A stretch of DNA of 43,389 bases from Devosia equisanguinis (GTDB lineage: Bacteria > Pseudomonadota > Alphaproteobacteria > Rhizobiales > Hyphomicrobiaceae), in contig CAMAYR010000005.1 of the NCBI GenBank assembly GCA_945862355.1, forward strand, positions 1 to 43,389. Direction: 5' to 3'. The stretch's first letter is position 1. Each line of letters starts with the position of its first letter. Shown here one piece after another: positions 34,357 to 43,254 of the stretch. Below the pieces are notes generated by a model. It did not search any database, had not been told where the DNA came from, and saw nothing but the letters and a program-made list of their open reading frames with translations. Position numbers and translations under genes: made by a program.

Positions 34357-34845
34357 ATGACTTCCGTCCTGCTCGATCGCCGCGGCCTTCTCGCTGCTGG
34401 AGGCTCCTTCGTCGCAACCGGGGTTTCAGGCCTCCTTGTGCCCGCCAGTGCGAATGGCCTTGCCCCGACCCGCTCGATGCGGGGTGGGGCCAATAACTAC
34501 CGCCCGGGTGCTGCGATCGTGGATCGGATCGGCCGCGGGGGCTTCTGGATGACCGGCACGGTGCGCCGCGCGGGCGACGGAGCTCCGCTTGCCGGTCAGC
34601 GTATCCAGATCTGGGCGCACACGACTGAAGGATATGAGAGCGACCAGCGCAGTCATGGAGCCACGCTCACCGACCAGAACGGGGTGTTCCGGCTCGAGAT
34701 GCCGCAGATCGTGCCCGCCTTCGGCCAACCGCATGGCCACCTCGCCTATGACAGTGGGGCTTTCAAGACCGTCTTTCTTCGCCCCGTGATGCGGAGCGCA
34801 AAGGACAAGGGGCGCGAGGCGCACTTCGTCCTTCAGCCGTCGTGA
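34357..34845 (+). CDS. Tat-exported intradiol-dioxygenase-like protein
   Basis: A 162-residue protein with a twin-arginine-like signal (DRRGLLAAGGSFVATGVSG) followed by a beta-rich domain like the catalytic core of intradiol ring-cleavage dioxygenases. The core opening is FWMTGTVRRAGDGAPLAGQRIQIW, broken here at the Trp. Candidate iron ligands are Y93 (EGYES) and the pair H126/H128 (QPHGHLAY). The second tyrosine of protocatechuate dioxygenase is not where expected; Y131 follows the His pair instead. AGGAGGA precedes ATG 34357. It overlaps the heme membrane gene by four bases (GTGA). Enzyme activity is unproven; it may be a carbohydrate-like binding fold only. Confidence 0.68.
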   Translation: MTSVLLDRRGLLAAGGSFVATGVSGLLVPASANGLAPTRSMRGGANNYRPGAAIVDRIGRGGFWMTGTVRRAGDGAPLAGQRIQIWAHTTEGYESDQRSHGATLTDQNGVFRLEMPQIVPAFGQPHGHLAYDSGAFKTVFLRPVMRSAKDKGREAHFVLQPS

Positions 34846-35474
34846 CCGCGTTGGGTTCAAAGCCGATGAGATTGGCCCGGGTGACCCTGATCTGGGTCGC
34901 CTTGGTTGCGGCCATCGCCGGGCCGATCGCGGCTGCAGCGTCGAGCCCGCTGCTCGCGTGGCGCGATCCTGTCTACATAACCGCAGGATTTGCCGGGGTT
35001 GTCGCGTTGGGGGTTCTGCTCGTTCAGCCGTTGCTGATCGGTGGCTACCTGCCTGGATTGCCGGCCCATCGAGGGCGGCGCTTCCATCGCTGGATCGGAG
35101 CACTGCTCGTCGTGGCTGTCGTGATCCATGTCGGGGGGCTTTGGATCACCAGTCCGCCGGATGTGATCGACGCGCTTCTGTTCGCATCGGCGACGCCGTT
35201 CTCAGACTGGGGTGTGATCGCCATGTGGGCGATCTTTGCCGTAGCGCTTCTAGCTGCATTCCGCCGGCGGTTACGCCTCAGTGCGCGTACGTGGCGCATC
35301 GCTCATACGTCGCTCGCGGTGGTGATCGTCGTGGGGAGTGTGATCCATGGCATCCTGATCGAGGGCACGATGGAGACGTTTTCGAAGGCGGCCCTGTGCG
35401 CACTGGTCATTGCGACGACCATGAAAGTCATGGTTGACCTGCGGGTGTGGGCAAAGAGATCGCCGTCGCGCTGA
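34842..35474 (+). CDS. Ferric-reductase-like b-heme membrane protein
   Basis: A 210-residue integral membrane protein with about six helices and the ferric reductase-like transmembrane heme pattern. H82 and H96 (FHRWIGALL...VIHVGGLW) and H155 and H169 (RIAHTSLAV...SVIHGIL) are two His pairs with equal 14-residue spacing, as for two stacked b hemes. No FAD/NAD domain is attached, as in MsrQ. The GTG start at 34842 lies within the preceding stop, so it is co-translated with the exported dioxygenase-like protein, which suggests it donates electrons to that protein. Confidence 0.8.
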   Translation: MTALGSKPMRLARVTLIWVALVAAIAGPIAAAASSPLLAWRDPVYITAGFAGVVALGVLLVQPLLIGGYLPGLPAHRGRRFHRWIGALLVVAVVIHVGGLWITSPPDVIDALLFASATPFSDWGVIAMWAIFAVALLAAFRRRLRLSARTWRIAHTSLAVVIVVGSVIHGILIEGTMETFSKAALCALVIATTMKVMVDLRVWAKRSPSR

Positions 35475-35599
35475 TGGCACGTTAGCGCGGAAGGATCATG
35501 GCGTGAAAGGCGGCGGCGCGCATGGGCGCTCTTCGCCACCCTTCGAGCCGGAACATTCTCGACGCGGCGGGCTCCTGGGGGATCTGCGGTAGGCTCGAA

Positions 35600-35637
35600 G
35601 CGGATGTGGCGGACCCACCGAGGTCCGTCTCATCCGC
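35600..35637. terminator. Two-tier hairpin between convergent genes
   Basis: Outer arms GCGGATG (35600-35606) and CATCCGC (35631-35637) enclose a symmetric 3x3 internal loop. Inner arms CGGACC (35610-35615) and GGTCCG (35622-35627) enclose a 6-base loop. It lies between the heme protein stop (35474) and the convergent binding-protein stop (35671). No U-tract follows, so a bidirectional Rho-independent terminator is not certain. Confidence 0.45.
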
Positions 35638-35670
35638 CTGCCGGGCCGGTCACGATTCGCTGCCCCGGCT

Positions 35671-36780
35671 CTACCGCTTCACCTTCGCTGCGTAGGCCTT
35701 GATGAACGCCTTCACCTCCGGCGCGATGGTGAGCAGCCGCGTTGCATCCTTGTTGTCCTTGGCGATGATGTATTCCGGCGCCTCGCCGATGGTGCGGCTA
35801 GCCTCCTCCGCGAATGCCTTGTCCGTGGCCAACCGCTCCATGCCGACGCGCAGGGCGGCGACGGCTGCTTTGGGCGAGTTCGGCGGCAGCGTCAGCGTGC
35901 GGTACATCGTGCCCGAGAACGACAGGAGCGCGATATAGGCTTTGGACATCTCGTTGTCCGGCATCGCGCCCTTCGCTGCCTTGATCATGTCGGGGCAGGA
36001 AGTGATACCGAGCGGGCGGATCTGGACCGGCACGACGTAGTTGCCCTCGCGGTAAATCGGGTCGAAGCAGATCGGCAGCACCTCGCCCTTCTTGACCATC
36101 GCGGGCTCGATCTTCTGCAGGTAGGCCGACGGGCTGTCGGAGTAGAAGTTCAATTCGCCGCGCTGGAAGGCGAGCGTGGCTTGCGCGCTGGAGTTGTAGC
36201 CCGTGACGTACTTGTGGGGCACGCCGAGCATGTCGAGAACCATGCGCATGGCAAGGTCCTTCGGGCTCTCCGACGTCAGGCCGCCGGCCACTACGCCCTG
36301 CGCTTTCAGCACGTCGCGCGCGGTTTTTATGCCGGGCTTGACATCGGTCCGCATGAAATGGATGCGCCCATTGGGCATGTAGGCGATGAAGTCGTAGGTG
36401 CGGAAATCGACGGTGAACTTTTCCGGCGCGAATGCCGCGTGCTGTGCCGCCGACGTGAAATATCCGACCATCGAGCCGTCGCGGGGTGCTTTCTCGCCCA
36501 GATACTTCGCACCGACGATGCCGCCGGCCCCGCCCATGTTCTGCACGATTACGGCAGGCTGGCCAGGAATATGCCGGCCGATGTGGCGCGCGATGAGGCG
36601 AGCTTCGAAGTCGGTTGGTCCGCCGGCGTCGTAATTCACGAAGACCGTGAGACGCTTGCCGGCGTAGAACTCCTGCGCACTCAGCGGCGCGGTTGCAGTA
36701 GCGCCGAGTAAAAGGCCGATGCCGACTGACGACACCCTCGCGACTATCCCAAGCCGGTTGCCCGACGTCGAATTGCTCAT
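35671..36780 (-). CDS. Tripartite tricarboxylate (TTT/Bug-family) substrate-binding protein
   Basis: A 369-residue periplasmic solute-binding protein of the Bug/TctC type. It has a signal peptide (about 10-35, SVGIGLLLGATATAPLSAQEF), then FYAGKRLTVFVNYDAGGPTD with the family's first ligand loop. NMGGAGGIVGAKYLGEKAPRDG marks the conserved Bug signature region. Start at ATG 36780 has GGGGAGGAC just upstream; the frame open to 37191 is rejected. No TctA or TctB permease gene is nearby, which is common for these 'orphan' receptors. Ligand unknown, usually a carboxylate. Confidence 0.88.
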   Translation of the reverse strand: MSNSTSGNRLGIVARVSSVGIGLLLGATATAPLSAQEFYAGKRLTVFVNYDAGGPTDFEARLIARHIGRHIPGQPAVIVQNMGGAGGIVGAKYLGEKAPRDGSMVGYFTSAAQHAAFAPEKFTVDFRTYDFIAYMPNGRIHFMRTDVKPGIKTARDVLKAQGVVAGGLTSESPKDLAMRMVLDMLGVPHKYVTGYNSSAQATLAFQRGELNFYSDSPSAYLQKIEPAMVKKGEVLPICFDPIYREGNYVVPVQIRPLGITSCPDMIKAAKGAMPDNEMSKAYIALLSFSGTMYRTLTLPPNSPKAAVAALRVGMERLATDKAFAEEASRTIGEAPEYIIAKDNKDATRLLTIAPEVKAFIKAYAAKVKR

Positions 36781-37009
36781 CTTGTCCTCCCCTGCCATGA
36801 TCACTATTCGGTCATTGGCGCGGCGCGTTGCCGTTGGTTGCAGCCTAAGCCGGGTGGATTGCGGCGACAAGCGGATTGGACTTCGCACAGCGGCCGTGCA
36901 ATTGCGCGAGGCGACGTTGGGAGTTTGGTCCGCTGGGTTCTTCCTGTCGGGATCGGCTTTGCGGGTTCGGAGGGCTGGGGCGCTCTGAAGCCGAGCGAGG
37001 GATGGAGTG

Positions 37010-39370
37010 ATGGGCAGCACCGAGGAACCACAGCGCCGCTTCCGCTTCATGCTGGGCATAGACCGGCTCGGGTTGCTTGCACTCAAGGCGCCGGTCCTCT
37101 CGCTGATCGTAATCCTGTTGTTATCGGCGTGCGCTGTCGTGGGGGTGATGCGGCTCAAGGTCGACGATTCGCTGTCGGAGCTGTTCCGCAACTCCTCGCC
37201 GGAGTTCCGCCAGTACGAGGAGGTCGATCGGCGCTTCCCTTCCAGCGAGTTCGACGTGCTCGTCGTCGTCGAGGGCCGCGAGCTGTTGCAGAGGCGTCAG
37301 CTCGAGGCCTTCCAGAAGGCCACCATCGAGCTGCAACTAGCCGACGGTGTGGGTGGTCTCGTGTCGATGCTGTCGGCGCGGGGCAAGCCAGACGAGAAAG
37401 GCTATCCGCCGCCGATCGTTCCTGACGACCTGCCCGCCACCGGGCCTGCGTTGGACGGCGTGGTGGACGCCTTGCGCAAGAACGAGATCGTCCAGGGCAA
37501 ATTCCTTTCGGACGACGGCACGCTGGCGCTGATGGTGATCTCGCTCGATCGCAAGGCTGTGGAGGAGCAGGGCGCCAGCGCCATCATCGGCGGCATCAAG
37601 GACACGGCGGAGACGGCGCTCGCTGGCACGGGGCTCGCGGTGAAGCTCACCGGCGCGCCGGTCATGCAGCTCGAGATCCGCAATGCCGTCGAGCGCGACC
37701 GGCTAGTCTACAACGGCCTCGGCTTCGTGGTCGGGGCCTTCATCGCCTATCTGTTCTTCCGCCGGCTGTCCTTAATGCTGATTGCCGTGCTCGGGCCGAC
37801 AACCGCGATCCTGTGGACGCTGGGCGTCGTCGGGGGGCTCGATTTCCGGCTCAACTTGTTCATCAACGTCATCACGCCACTGATCCTGGTGACGGGCTTC
37901 TCCGACAGCATGCATCTGGTGTTCGCTATACGACGCGACATCTTCGCCGGTGTCGATCGGCTGACGGCGGCGCGCAACGCGGTGCGCGAGGTGGCGCCGG
38001 CCTGCCTGCTGACGGCGATGAACCAGGCGATCTCGATCATCTCTTTTGCGTTTGCGGAATCGGCGCTGATCCGGACGTTCGGCTTTGCCGCACTGATCGC
38101 TGTGTTCATCTCGTACATCGCGGTGGCGGTGGTGGTGCCGACGCTGGCGGTGCTGCTGATCCGGCCGGAGAAGCCGGGGAAGCCGGGGAAGATGCCGGCA
38201 TCCAGCTCCGGCGCGGCGATTGCCCACGAGGCGGCAGAGAACAGCGGGATTGGGTTGTTGCATCGCATCAGTGCGGGTAGCGTGTCCTGGTCGGCGCGCC
38301 ATCCCCTGGTAGCGGTTGGGTTCGGCGTCATCGCCGTTGTCGTGTGCGGCTATGGCTATGTGCGGCTCGAGCCTCACTACCGGCTTGCCGATCAGGTTCC
38401 CGACAAGGAGCAGGCGCTCGCGGCCACGAGCCGGCTCGATGCCAAGCTGACCGGCGCCAATCCGGTCCACATCATGATCAAGTGGTCCGACGGCCGCTCG
38501 CTCTACGATCCTGCACCGATGGCTGCAATCGCGGCGGCTCACGGCGTGCTCGAGAAGCAGGCGGGGCTGGGCAATGTCTGGTCGCTAGACAGTCTCAGGC
38601 GCTGGCTGCAGGAGGGTGGCGACGGGCGTGTCGAGACAGTCAAGCGCTACGTCGACCGGCTACCCGAGCACCTCGTGCGGCGGTTCATCGCCAAGGAAGG
38701 CAACGCCGTGCTGGTCACAGGACGGCTGCCCGACGTGGACGCCAGCGAGATCCTGCCGGTAGTCGAAAAGATCGACAAGGCGCTGGAGGCCGTGCGCAAG
38801 GCCAATCCCGGTTTCGAGATCGTGGTGACGGGCCTGCCGGCGATCGCGGCGCGCAATTCCGCCAAGCTGATCGCGGAGCTGAACTGGGGCCTCGTGGGGG
38901 ACATGTTCCTGATCTTCTTCTTCCTGGCGTTCGCGCTGCGATCTGTGCTGGCCGGCTTCGCGAGCGTGCTGCCGTCCGTATTCCCGATCTTCGCGACGGG
39001 CGCACTGCTCTACGCAACGGGAGAGGGATTGCAGTTCGCCTCGATCGTGGCGATCACGGTCGCGTTCTCGCTGGCCATCGACAGCACCATCCATTTCCTC
39101 AATCGTTATACGCTGGAGGAGGCGCGAGCGGGCGCACAGCCGGGCTATCTGGCAGCACTCGACCGCACCGCGCACACCATCGGACCCGCCGTGGTGCTGA
39201 CGGCGATCGTACTGGCGCTCGGCTTATCGGTGACCATGTTGTCGGACCTGCCTTCGTTGCGGTTGTTCGGGCGACTTGCCGGAGTGTGCCTGTTTGCTTC
39301 CCTGATTGCGCAACTTCTCGTCTTGCCCGGCTCGGTCGCGCTTTTTCGACGGTTGTTTCCACGGCGCTGA
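37010..39370 (+). CDS. RND superfamily exporter (MMPL-like)
   Basis: A 786-residue inner-membrane protein with the duplicated MMPL layout. Each half has one leading helix, a large periplasmic loop and a block of five helices (about 225-390 and 630-785), totalling twelve. A sterol-sensing-like region (NLFINVITPLILVTGFSDSMHLVFAI) and the C-terminal FSLAIDSTIHFLNRY are characteristic. Related proteins export lipids such as hopanoids or act in drug efflux. The start is ATG 37010 with GATGGAG upstream; a GTG one codon earlier is possible. No membrane-fusion partner is adjacent. Cargo is not set by sequence. Confidence 0.85.
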   Translation: MGSTEEPQRRFRFMLGIDRLGLLALKAPVLSLIVILLLSACAVVGVMRLKVDDSLSELFRNSSPEFRQYEEVDRRFPSSEFDVLVVVEGRELLQRRQLEAFQKATIELQLADGVGGLVSMLSARGKPDEKGYPPPIVPDDLPATGPALDGVVDALRKNEIVQGKFLSDDGTLALMVISLDRKAVEEQGASAIIGGIKDTAETALAGTGLAVKLTGAPVMQLEIRNAVERDRLVYNGLGFVVGAFIAYLFFRRLSLMLIAVLGPTTAILWTLGVVGGLDFRLNLFINVITPLILVTGFSDSMHLVFAIRRDIFAGVDRLTAARNAVREVAPACLLTAMNQAISIISFAFAESALIRTFGFAALIAVFISYIAVAVVVPTLAVLLIRPEKPGKPGKMPASSSGAAIAHEAAENSGIGLLHRISAGSVSWSARHPLVAVGFGVIAVVVCGYGYVRLEPHYRLADQVPDKEQALAATSRLDAKLTGANPVHIMIKWSDGRSLYDPAPMAAIAAAHGVLEKQAGLGNVWSLDSLRRWLQEGGDGRVETVKRYVDRLPEHLVRRFIAKEGNAVLVTGRLPDVDASEILPVVEKIDKALEAVRKANPGFEIVVTGLPAIAARNSAKLIAELNWGLVGDMFLIFFFLAFALRSVLAGFASVLPSVFPIFATGALLYATGEGLQFASIVAITVAFSLAIDSTIHFLNRYTLEEARAGAQPGYLAALDRTAHTIGPAVVLTAIVLALGLSVTMLSDLPSLRLFGRLAGVCLFASLIAQLLVLPGSVALFRRLFPRR

Positions 39371-39524
39371 TGGGGCATTCGGCAGCGGTAGGCAGGCCGG
39401 GTTTATGCCTGGGTTGGTCAGTGTTCGCAGTGTTCGTCTTGTAAGGGATTGTCCGGCTCGATAATCTCGGCGGGGCCGACGTCGCGGAGCCTTCCGCGCC
39501 CGGCAACAGGGGTGGGGAAGAGCG

Positions 39525-40445
39525 ATGTACTGGCAGAAGGGCATCGGCTTCGTGCTGCTATGGGTGGTGGCGGTCACGTTCGCGCTCAGTGGGCTCGCGG
39601 CGTACTGGCAGGCGGGGTCCGGCTGGGGTGCACTCGCGTTTATCGCTGCCGCTGCCGTGGTCTGCCCGCCGGGGCATGAACTGATCGGCGCCGTTCGCCA
39701 CAAATTGGCGCCTGCGAAGGCTTCGTTCCTGGCGATTATCACGCTTGTGCCGGTCGGCATCGGCTTCGTCATCGTCGACGGTGTGGCCAAGCTCGACGGT
39801 GAAGCCGTGAAGCTCGGCTATGTCTCAGCGGGGCAGTGGGCGCGGGCCAAGGATCTCAAGCTCGCCAGCCCGCAGGCGCTGGCTGCCCATGACGAAGCCG
39901 AGCGCAAGGAAGCGCTTGCTGCCAGATGCAAGCAGAGCGGTGCGAGCCCGCCGCTCGAGTGCTTCGAGCCGGAGCATCGGCGCGCGGCGCTGACGATGGT
40001 CGAGGCGCTGCTCGCAGGTGACGAACTGGCCGCGCTGACCCGTGAAGCGCTTGCTCGCCAGCGCAAGGCATTCCTGCTGGTGGACGCCGAGTGCAAGGAC
40101 TTTCTCGATCGCATCGACGAGGATGCGTTTCCCGTCATCGTGGGCAATCGTGCCTCACTCGTGCGCGTTGCGGCTGCTACGTGGGCGCGGAGATTCGACG
40201 TCCGCGAGTTGACGGGGTTGCACGCCCGATCTCACTCAGGCGGCTCCTACATAGTCAAGCCGGACGCCAACTCGCTGGAGCAGAAGCTGGCATCTCATGG
40301 CCCGGCCATCGAGCGGGAGATCGATCAGCTCTTGCAGAGCTGGGCGCGCCGCATCGTGCTGGAGGAGCCCGGATGGAGGTCGCTCATCAAGGGGCGCGCT
40401 CCGCTCACGCGATGCCGACCGGCTGAGGTGGCGGCGAGATCATGA
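39525..40445 (+). CDS. Uncharacterised membrane protein
   Basis: A 306-residue protein I do not recognise. Three hydrophobic helices lie at about 6-28, 32-52 and 64-84, with VCPPGHELIGAVRHK between the second and third. A soluble, charged, mostly helical region of about 220 residues follows. It contains an internal SGASPPLECFEPEHRR segment with two Cys, and ends in a basic tail. GGGGAAGAG precedes ATG 39525. The gene follows the RND exporter after 154 bases on the same strand, and might modulate it, but nothing in the sequence proves this. Confidence 0.7.
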   Translation: MYWQKGIGFVLLWVVAVTFALSGLAAYWQAGSGWGALAFIAAAAVVCPPGHELIGAVRHKLAPAKASFLAIITLVPVGIGFVIVDGVAKLDGEAVKLGYVSAGQWARAKDLKLASPQALAAHDEAERKEALAARCKQSGASPPLECFEPEHRRAALTMVEALLAGDELAALTREALARQRKAFLLVDAECKDFLDRIDEDAFPVIVGNRASLVRVAAATWARRFDVRELTGLHARSHSGGSYIVKPDANSLEQKLASHGPAIEREIDQLLQSWARRIVLEEPGWRSLIKGRAPLTRCRPAEVAARS

Positions 40446-40621
40446 GGTGAGGGGTGCTGGCCGGCGTCGGTGGAATGCTCAGGGGAACGTGTCAATTTCT
40501 CATCAGTCTCGGCAAATAATGGCCAGATAACGTTTCCCTCTTGTGGAATCATATTCCTCTGAGGATGTAAATTGTTCCCCATTCACTGATGGTCGGACAG
40601 TTGTATTCCAAGGAGGTTCCC

Positions 40622-41491
40622 ATGACGAGCCAACGGTTCGTAGCGTTCATCGCGGCGTCGGTCTTGGTCGCCGTCACACCGGCGATCGCCCAGACATCGT
40701 GTCCGGGCAATCCCAATGCGCTGGGCATCTCGCGCACCGTAGAGATCGACACGACGGGTGGGCCGGGCTTCGGCCTCGAGCACTACAAGGCGCACGATTT
40801 CCTGCTTCCCCAGGAGGTCGTTCTCACATTCGACGATGGACCGTGGCCGACGACCCCGCAGGTTCTGAAGGCGCTGGCCGCGCACTGCACGAAGGCGACG
40901 TTTTTCACCATCGGCAAGAACGCGATCGCGTTTCCGGAGGTCCTGCGACAGGTCGTGGCGGCCGGCATGACGATCGGGACGCACACCTGGTCGCACCTTA
41001 TCCTCTCGGGCAAGAACGTCACCCCCGAGAAGGCGGTGGAGGAGATCGAGAAGGGCCTGAGCGCGGTGAAGATCGCGATGGGGCAGGGCTCTCCGGCGAG
41101 CTTCTTCCGCTTTCCCGGCTTGAAGGGCCCCGATGCCCAGATCGCCTATCTCGGCAAGCGTAACATCGCGATCTTCTCCACCGACATCGACAGCTTCGAC
41201 TTCAAGTTCCGAAAGCCCGAGCAGGTCGTGAAGAGCGTGATGGACAAGCTCGAGAAGAAGGGCAAGGGCATCGTCCTGCTCCACGACTTCCAGAAGCAGA
41301 CGGCGGCAGGAACGCTGGATCTCCTCAACGCCCTCAAGGCTAAGGGCTACAAGATCGTTCACATGCAGCCCAAGGCCAACGTCACGACGATTGCCGAGTT
41401 CGACGAGAAGGCTCGCGCGGAGTTCAAGGCGCCGGCCGGCGATACGCGCCCGACGTCGTCGGTGGTCCGAACGGTAGCGCCGGGGAAATGA
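40622..41491 (+). CDS. Exported polysaccharide deacetylase (CE4/NodB fold)
   Basis: A 289-residue secreted metal-dependent deacetylase. The signal peptide is about 1-24 (FIAASVLVAVTPAIAQ). NodB motifs are TFDDGPWP (D71, D72), HTWSH (H121, H125), RFPG (R163, P165) and LLHD (H221), a full set of CE4 motifs. It likely removes N-acetyl groups from peptidoglycan, chitin-like or exopolysaccharide sugars in the envelope. A strong AAGGAGG lies 7 bases before ATG 40622. The leader (about 40480-40620) is AT-richer than average and probably holds the promoter. A strong terminator follows at 41526. Confidence 0.93.
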   Translation: MTSQRFVAFIAASVLVAVTPAIAQTSCPGNPNALGISRTVEIDTTGGPGFGLEHYKAHDFLLPQEVVLTFDDGPWPTTPQVLKALAAHCTKATFFTIGKNAIAFPEVLRQVVAAGMTIGTHTWSHLILSGKNVTPEKAVEEIEKGLSAVKIAMGQGSPASFFRFPGLKGPDAQIAYLGKRNIAIFSTDIDSFDFKFRKPEQVVKSVMDKLEKKGKGIVLLHDFQKQTAAGTLDLLNALKAKGYKIVHMQPKANVTTIAEFDEKARAEFKAPAGDTRPTSSVVRTVAPGK

Positions 41492-41525
41492 TGATGGCGA
41501 GTGATGCTTGCCAGTGCCACATGCG

Positions 41526-41549
41526 AAGGGGAGCCGATCGGCTCCCCTT
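41526..41549 (+). terminator. Rho-independent terminator after the polysaccharide deacetylase gene
   Basis: AAGGGGAGCC (41526-41535) and GGCTCCCCTT (41540-41549) form a perfect 10-bp stem around GATC; the whole 24-base block is palindromic. A T-rich stretch follows directly (TTCTGTTT) with a further run of seven T's downstream. It lies 35 bases past the gene stop, so it fits intrinsic termination. Confidence 0.85.
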
Positions 41550-41650
41550 TCTGTTTCGCGCTGTTTTTTTGGGCTGACGAGAGTATCGGTGCTGGGCTAA
41601 GCCGCCTGTCGGCAAGATCGTTGTGGCAGTCCGACTGGGAAATCACGTCC

Positions 41651-42358
41651 ATGTCAGTATCCAGTGACCCCATCCGCCTCACATGGCCTCGCGCCGTCGT
41701 GTTCGATCTCGACGGTACGCTGATCGACAGCGCAGGCGATATCGCCGACGTGCTCAACGACTGCCTCGCGGAGGACGACATCGCTCCGTTCGACGAGCCT
41801 GCCGTGGTGTCGATGATCGGTGGTGGGGCGCGGGTGCTCGTGGAGCGTGCGCTCGAGCGCCTGGATCGTCGCGGGGACAGCGTGCTGCTGGAGCGGCTGG
41901 TTCATAAATTCGCCGCACGCTATGAGGCCCTGGGCGCCGGTCGCAGCAGGGCGTTTCCCGGTGCGGAGGATGCTCTGGCGATGCTGCATGGCCGAGGTGT
42001 GGGACTAGCCATCTGTACGAACAAGCCCGAGCATATCACCGGTCGCGTGCTCGCTGATCTGGGCCTTGGTCGCTGGTTCGGCACAGTAATCGGCGAGAGC
42101 CCGCGCCTGCCGAGAAAGCCGGCGCCGGACATGCTGCTGGCGGCGCTCGCAGGGCTCGGCGCGCGGCCCGAGGATGCCGTCATGATAGGTGACAGTGCCG
42201 CCGATATCGGCACGGCCAAGGCTGCCGGCGTGGCCTCGATCGCGGTCACGTTCGGCTACACGACCATACCGCCGCGCGAGCTTGGCGCCGACGCCGTCAT
42301 CGAGCGTTTCGAGGAGTTGGAACTGTCGCTGGCGCGTCTGGCCGGAACTGCGAGTTGA
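41651..42358 (+). CDS. gph: Phosphoglycolate phosphatase, HAD family
   Basis: A 235-residue HAD hydrolase that probably dephosphorylates 2-phosphoglycolate made by RubisCO oxygenation or DNA repair. HAD motif I is FDLDGTLID (D19 nucleophile, D21), motif II ICTNKP, motif III lysine in RKPAPDML, and motif IV GDSAADIGTAKAAG. Length and cap position (about 30-100) match Gph. I choose ATG 41651; the frame is open upstream through the terminator and cannot start there. Other HAD phosphatases with similar signatures act on different substrates, so the call is at family confidence. Confidence 0.88.
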   Translation: MSVSSDPIRLTWPRAVVFDLDGTLIDSAGDIADVLNDCLAEDDIAPFDEPAVVSMIGGGARVLVERALERLDRRGDSVLLERLVHKFAARYEALGAGRSRAFPGAEDALAMLHGRGVGLAICTNKPEHITGRVLADLGLGRWFGTVIGESPRLPRKPAPDMLLAALAGLGARPEDAVMIGDSAADIGTAKAAGVASIAVTFGYTTIPPRELGADAVIERFEELELSLARLAGTAS

Positions 42359-42471
42359 AGTTGATCTTGATGTGAATGGACAGGGCCGCTAATTGCCCGA
42401 ATGGCTTGTGACGATTACTGCTCGTCGCGTCTGCGGCCCCACGCTCCCGCAATTCGTCCAAGAGGCTCCAA

Positions 42472-43254
42472 ATGCCACGGATATTCGTCAGTCACGCTGC
42501 CGGCGATGGCGCTCGGCTTGCGAGCGATCTGGTCGCCGAGTTGGAAAAGGGGGGACGATCGTGCTGGATTGCTCCGCGGGACGTCGCACCCGGGGCGACT
42601 TATCCCGCGCAGATCATGGCTGCACTGCGTGAGTGTGAGGGACTGGTTCTCCTTCTGACGGCTGGTGCCAATGCGAGCGTGGATGTGCTGCAGGAAGTCA
42701 AGATCGCGCACGGTTTCGGCAAGAAGATCGTTCCCATGATCGTGGCCGGAACCGTCCCTTCGGATGACCTCGCCTACTTCCTGGCAGTCCGTCACCATGT
42801 TCCCTGGTCCGGCCCGGATGCGATCGCCGCGCTGGTTGCGACTGCCGTGCCGGTTGTGCCGCCCAACCCTGTCTCTGCCATGCCAGCGGCAGGTGCCCTC
42901 GATCCGTTGGCCGCCATTGCCGCGGCTGCCTCCGAGCCGAATGGCATGACCGGCAAATTCAAGCTGCAGGTGAGGCGCGCAGCGCTGGAAGGCGACGAGG
43001 CCTGGCTCTGCTCGGAGATGGACTACCGCGATCCGCGCTGTCTGTCCGTGAGGTTGGAGGCGCGCGCGCGGCAGCAATGCCTGGCAGTTCACGGGGCCGA
43101 GCCTCCCGAGGTTTTCATGGGCAAGCCCATTCTCGTAACGGGCATAGCGAAGCAGCGACGTATCGACTTCCTCAGTGATGGAACCCCCACAGGCCACTAT
43201 TATTACCAGACCCATATCGATATCGACGAGATCGAGAAGATCGCTCTTGCCTAG
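42472..43254 (+). CDS. TIR-domain protein with distinctive C-terminal domain
   Basis: A 260-residue soluble protein. Residues 1-115 form a TIR domain: RIFVSHAAGDGARLAS, the CWIAPRDVAPGATYP loop, and DVLQEVKIAH, in which E75 sits where the catalytic glutamate of TIR NADases lies. A Pro/Ala-rich linker (about 125-160) leads to a C-terminal region (160-260) with GKPILVTGIAKQRRIDF and TGHYYYQTHIDIDEI, which looks like a small beta-barrel (OB-like). Start ATG 42472 follows AGAGG. No partner defence genes are visible. A NAD-cleaving or signalling role is inferred from the family. Confidence 0.85.
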   Translation: MPRIFVSHAAGDGARLASDLVAELEKGGRSCWIAPRDVAPGATYPAQIMAALRECEGLVLLLTAGANASVDVLQEVKIAHGFGKKIVPMIVAGTVPSDDLAYFLAVRHHVPWSGPDAIAALVATAVPVVPPNPVSAMPAAGALDPLAAIAAAASEPNGMTGKFKLQVRRAALEGDEAWLCSEMDYRDPRCLSVRLEARARQQCLAVHGAEPPEVFMGKPILVTGIAKQRRIDFLSDGTPTGHYYYQTHIDIDEIEKIALA

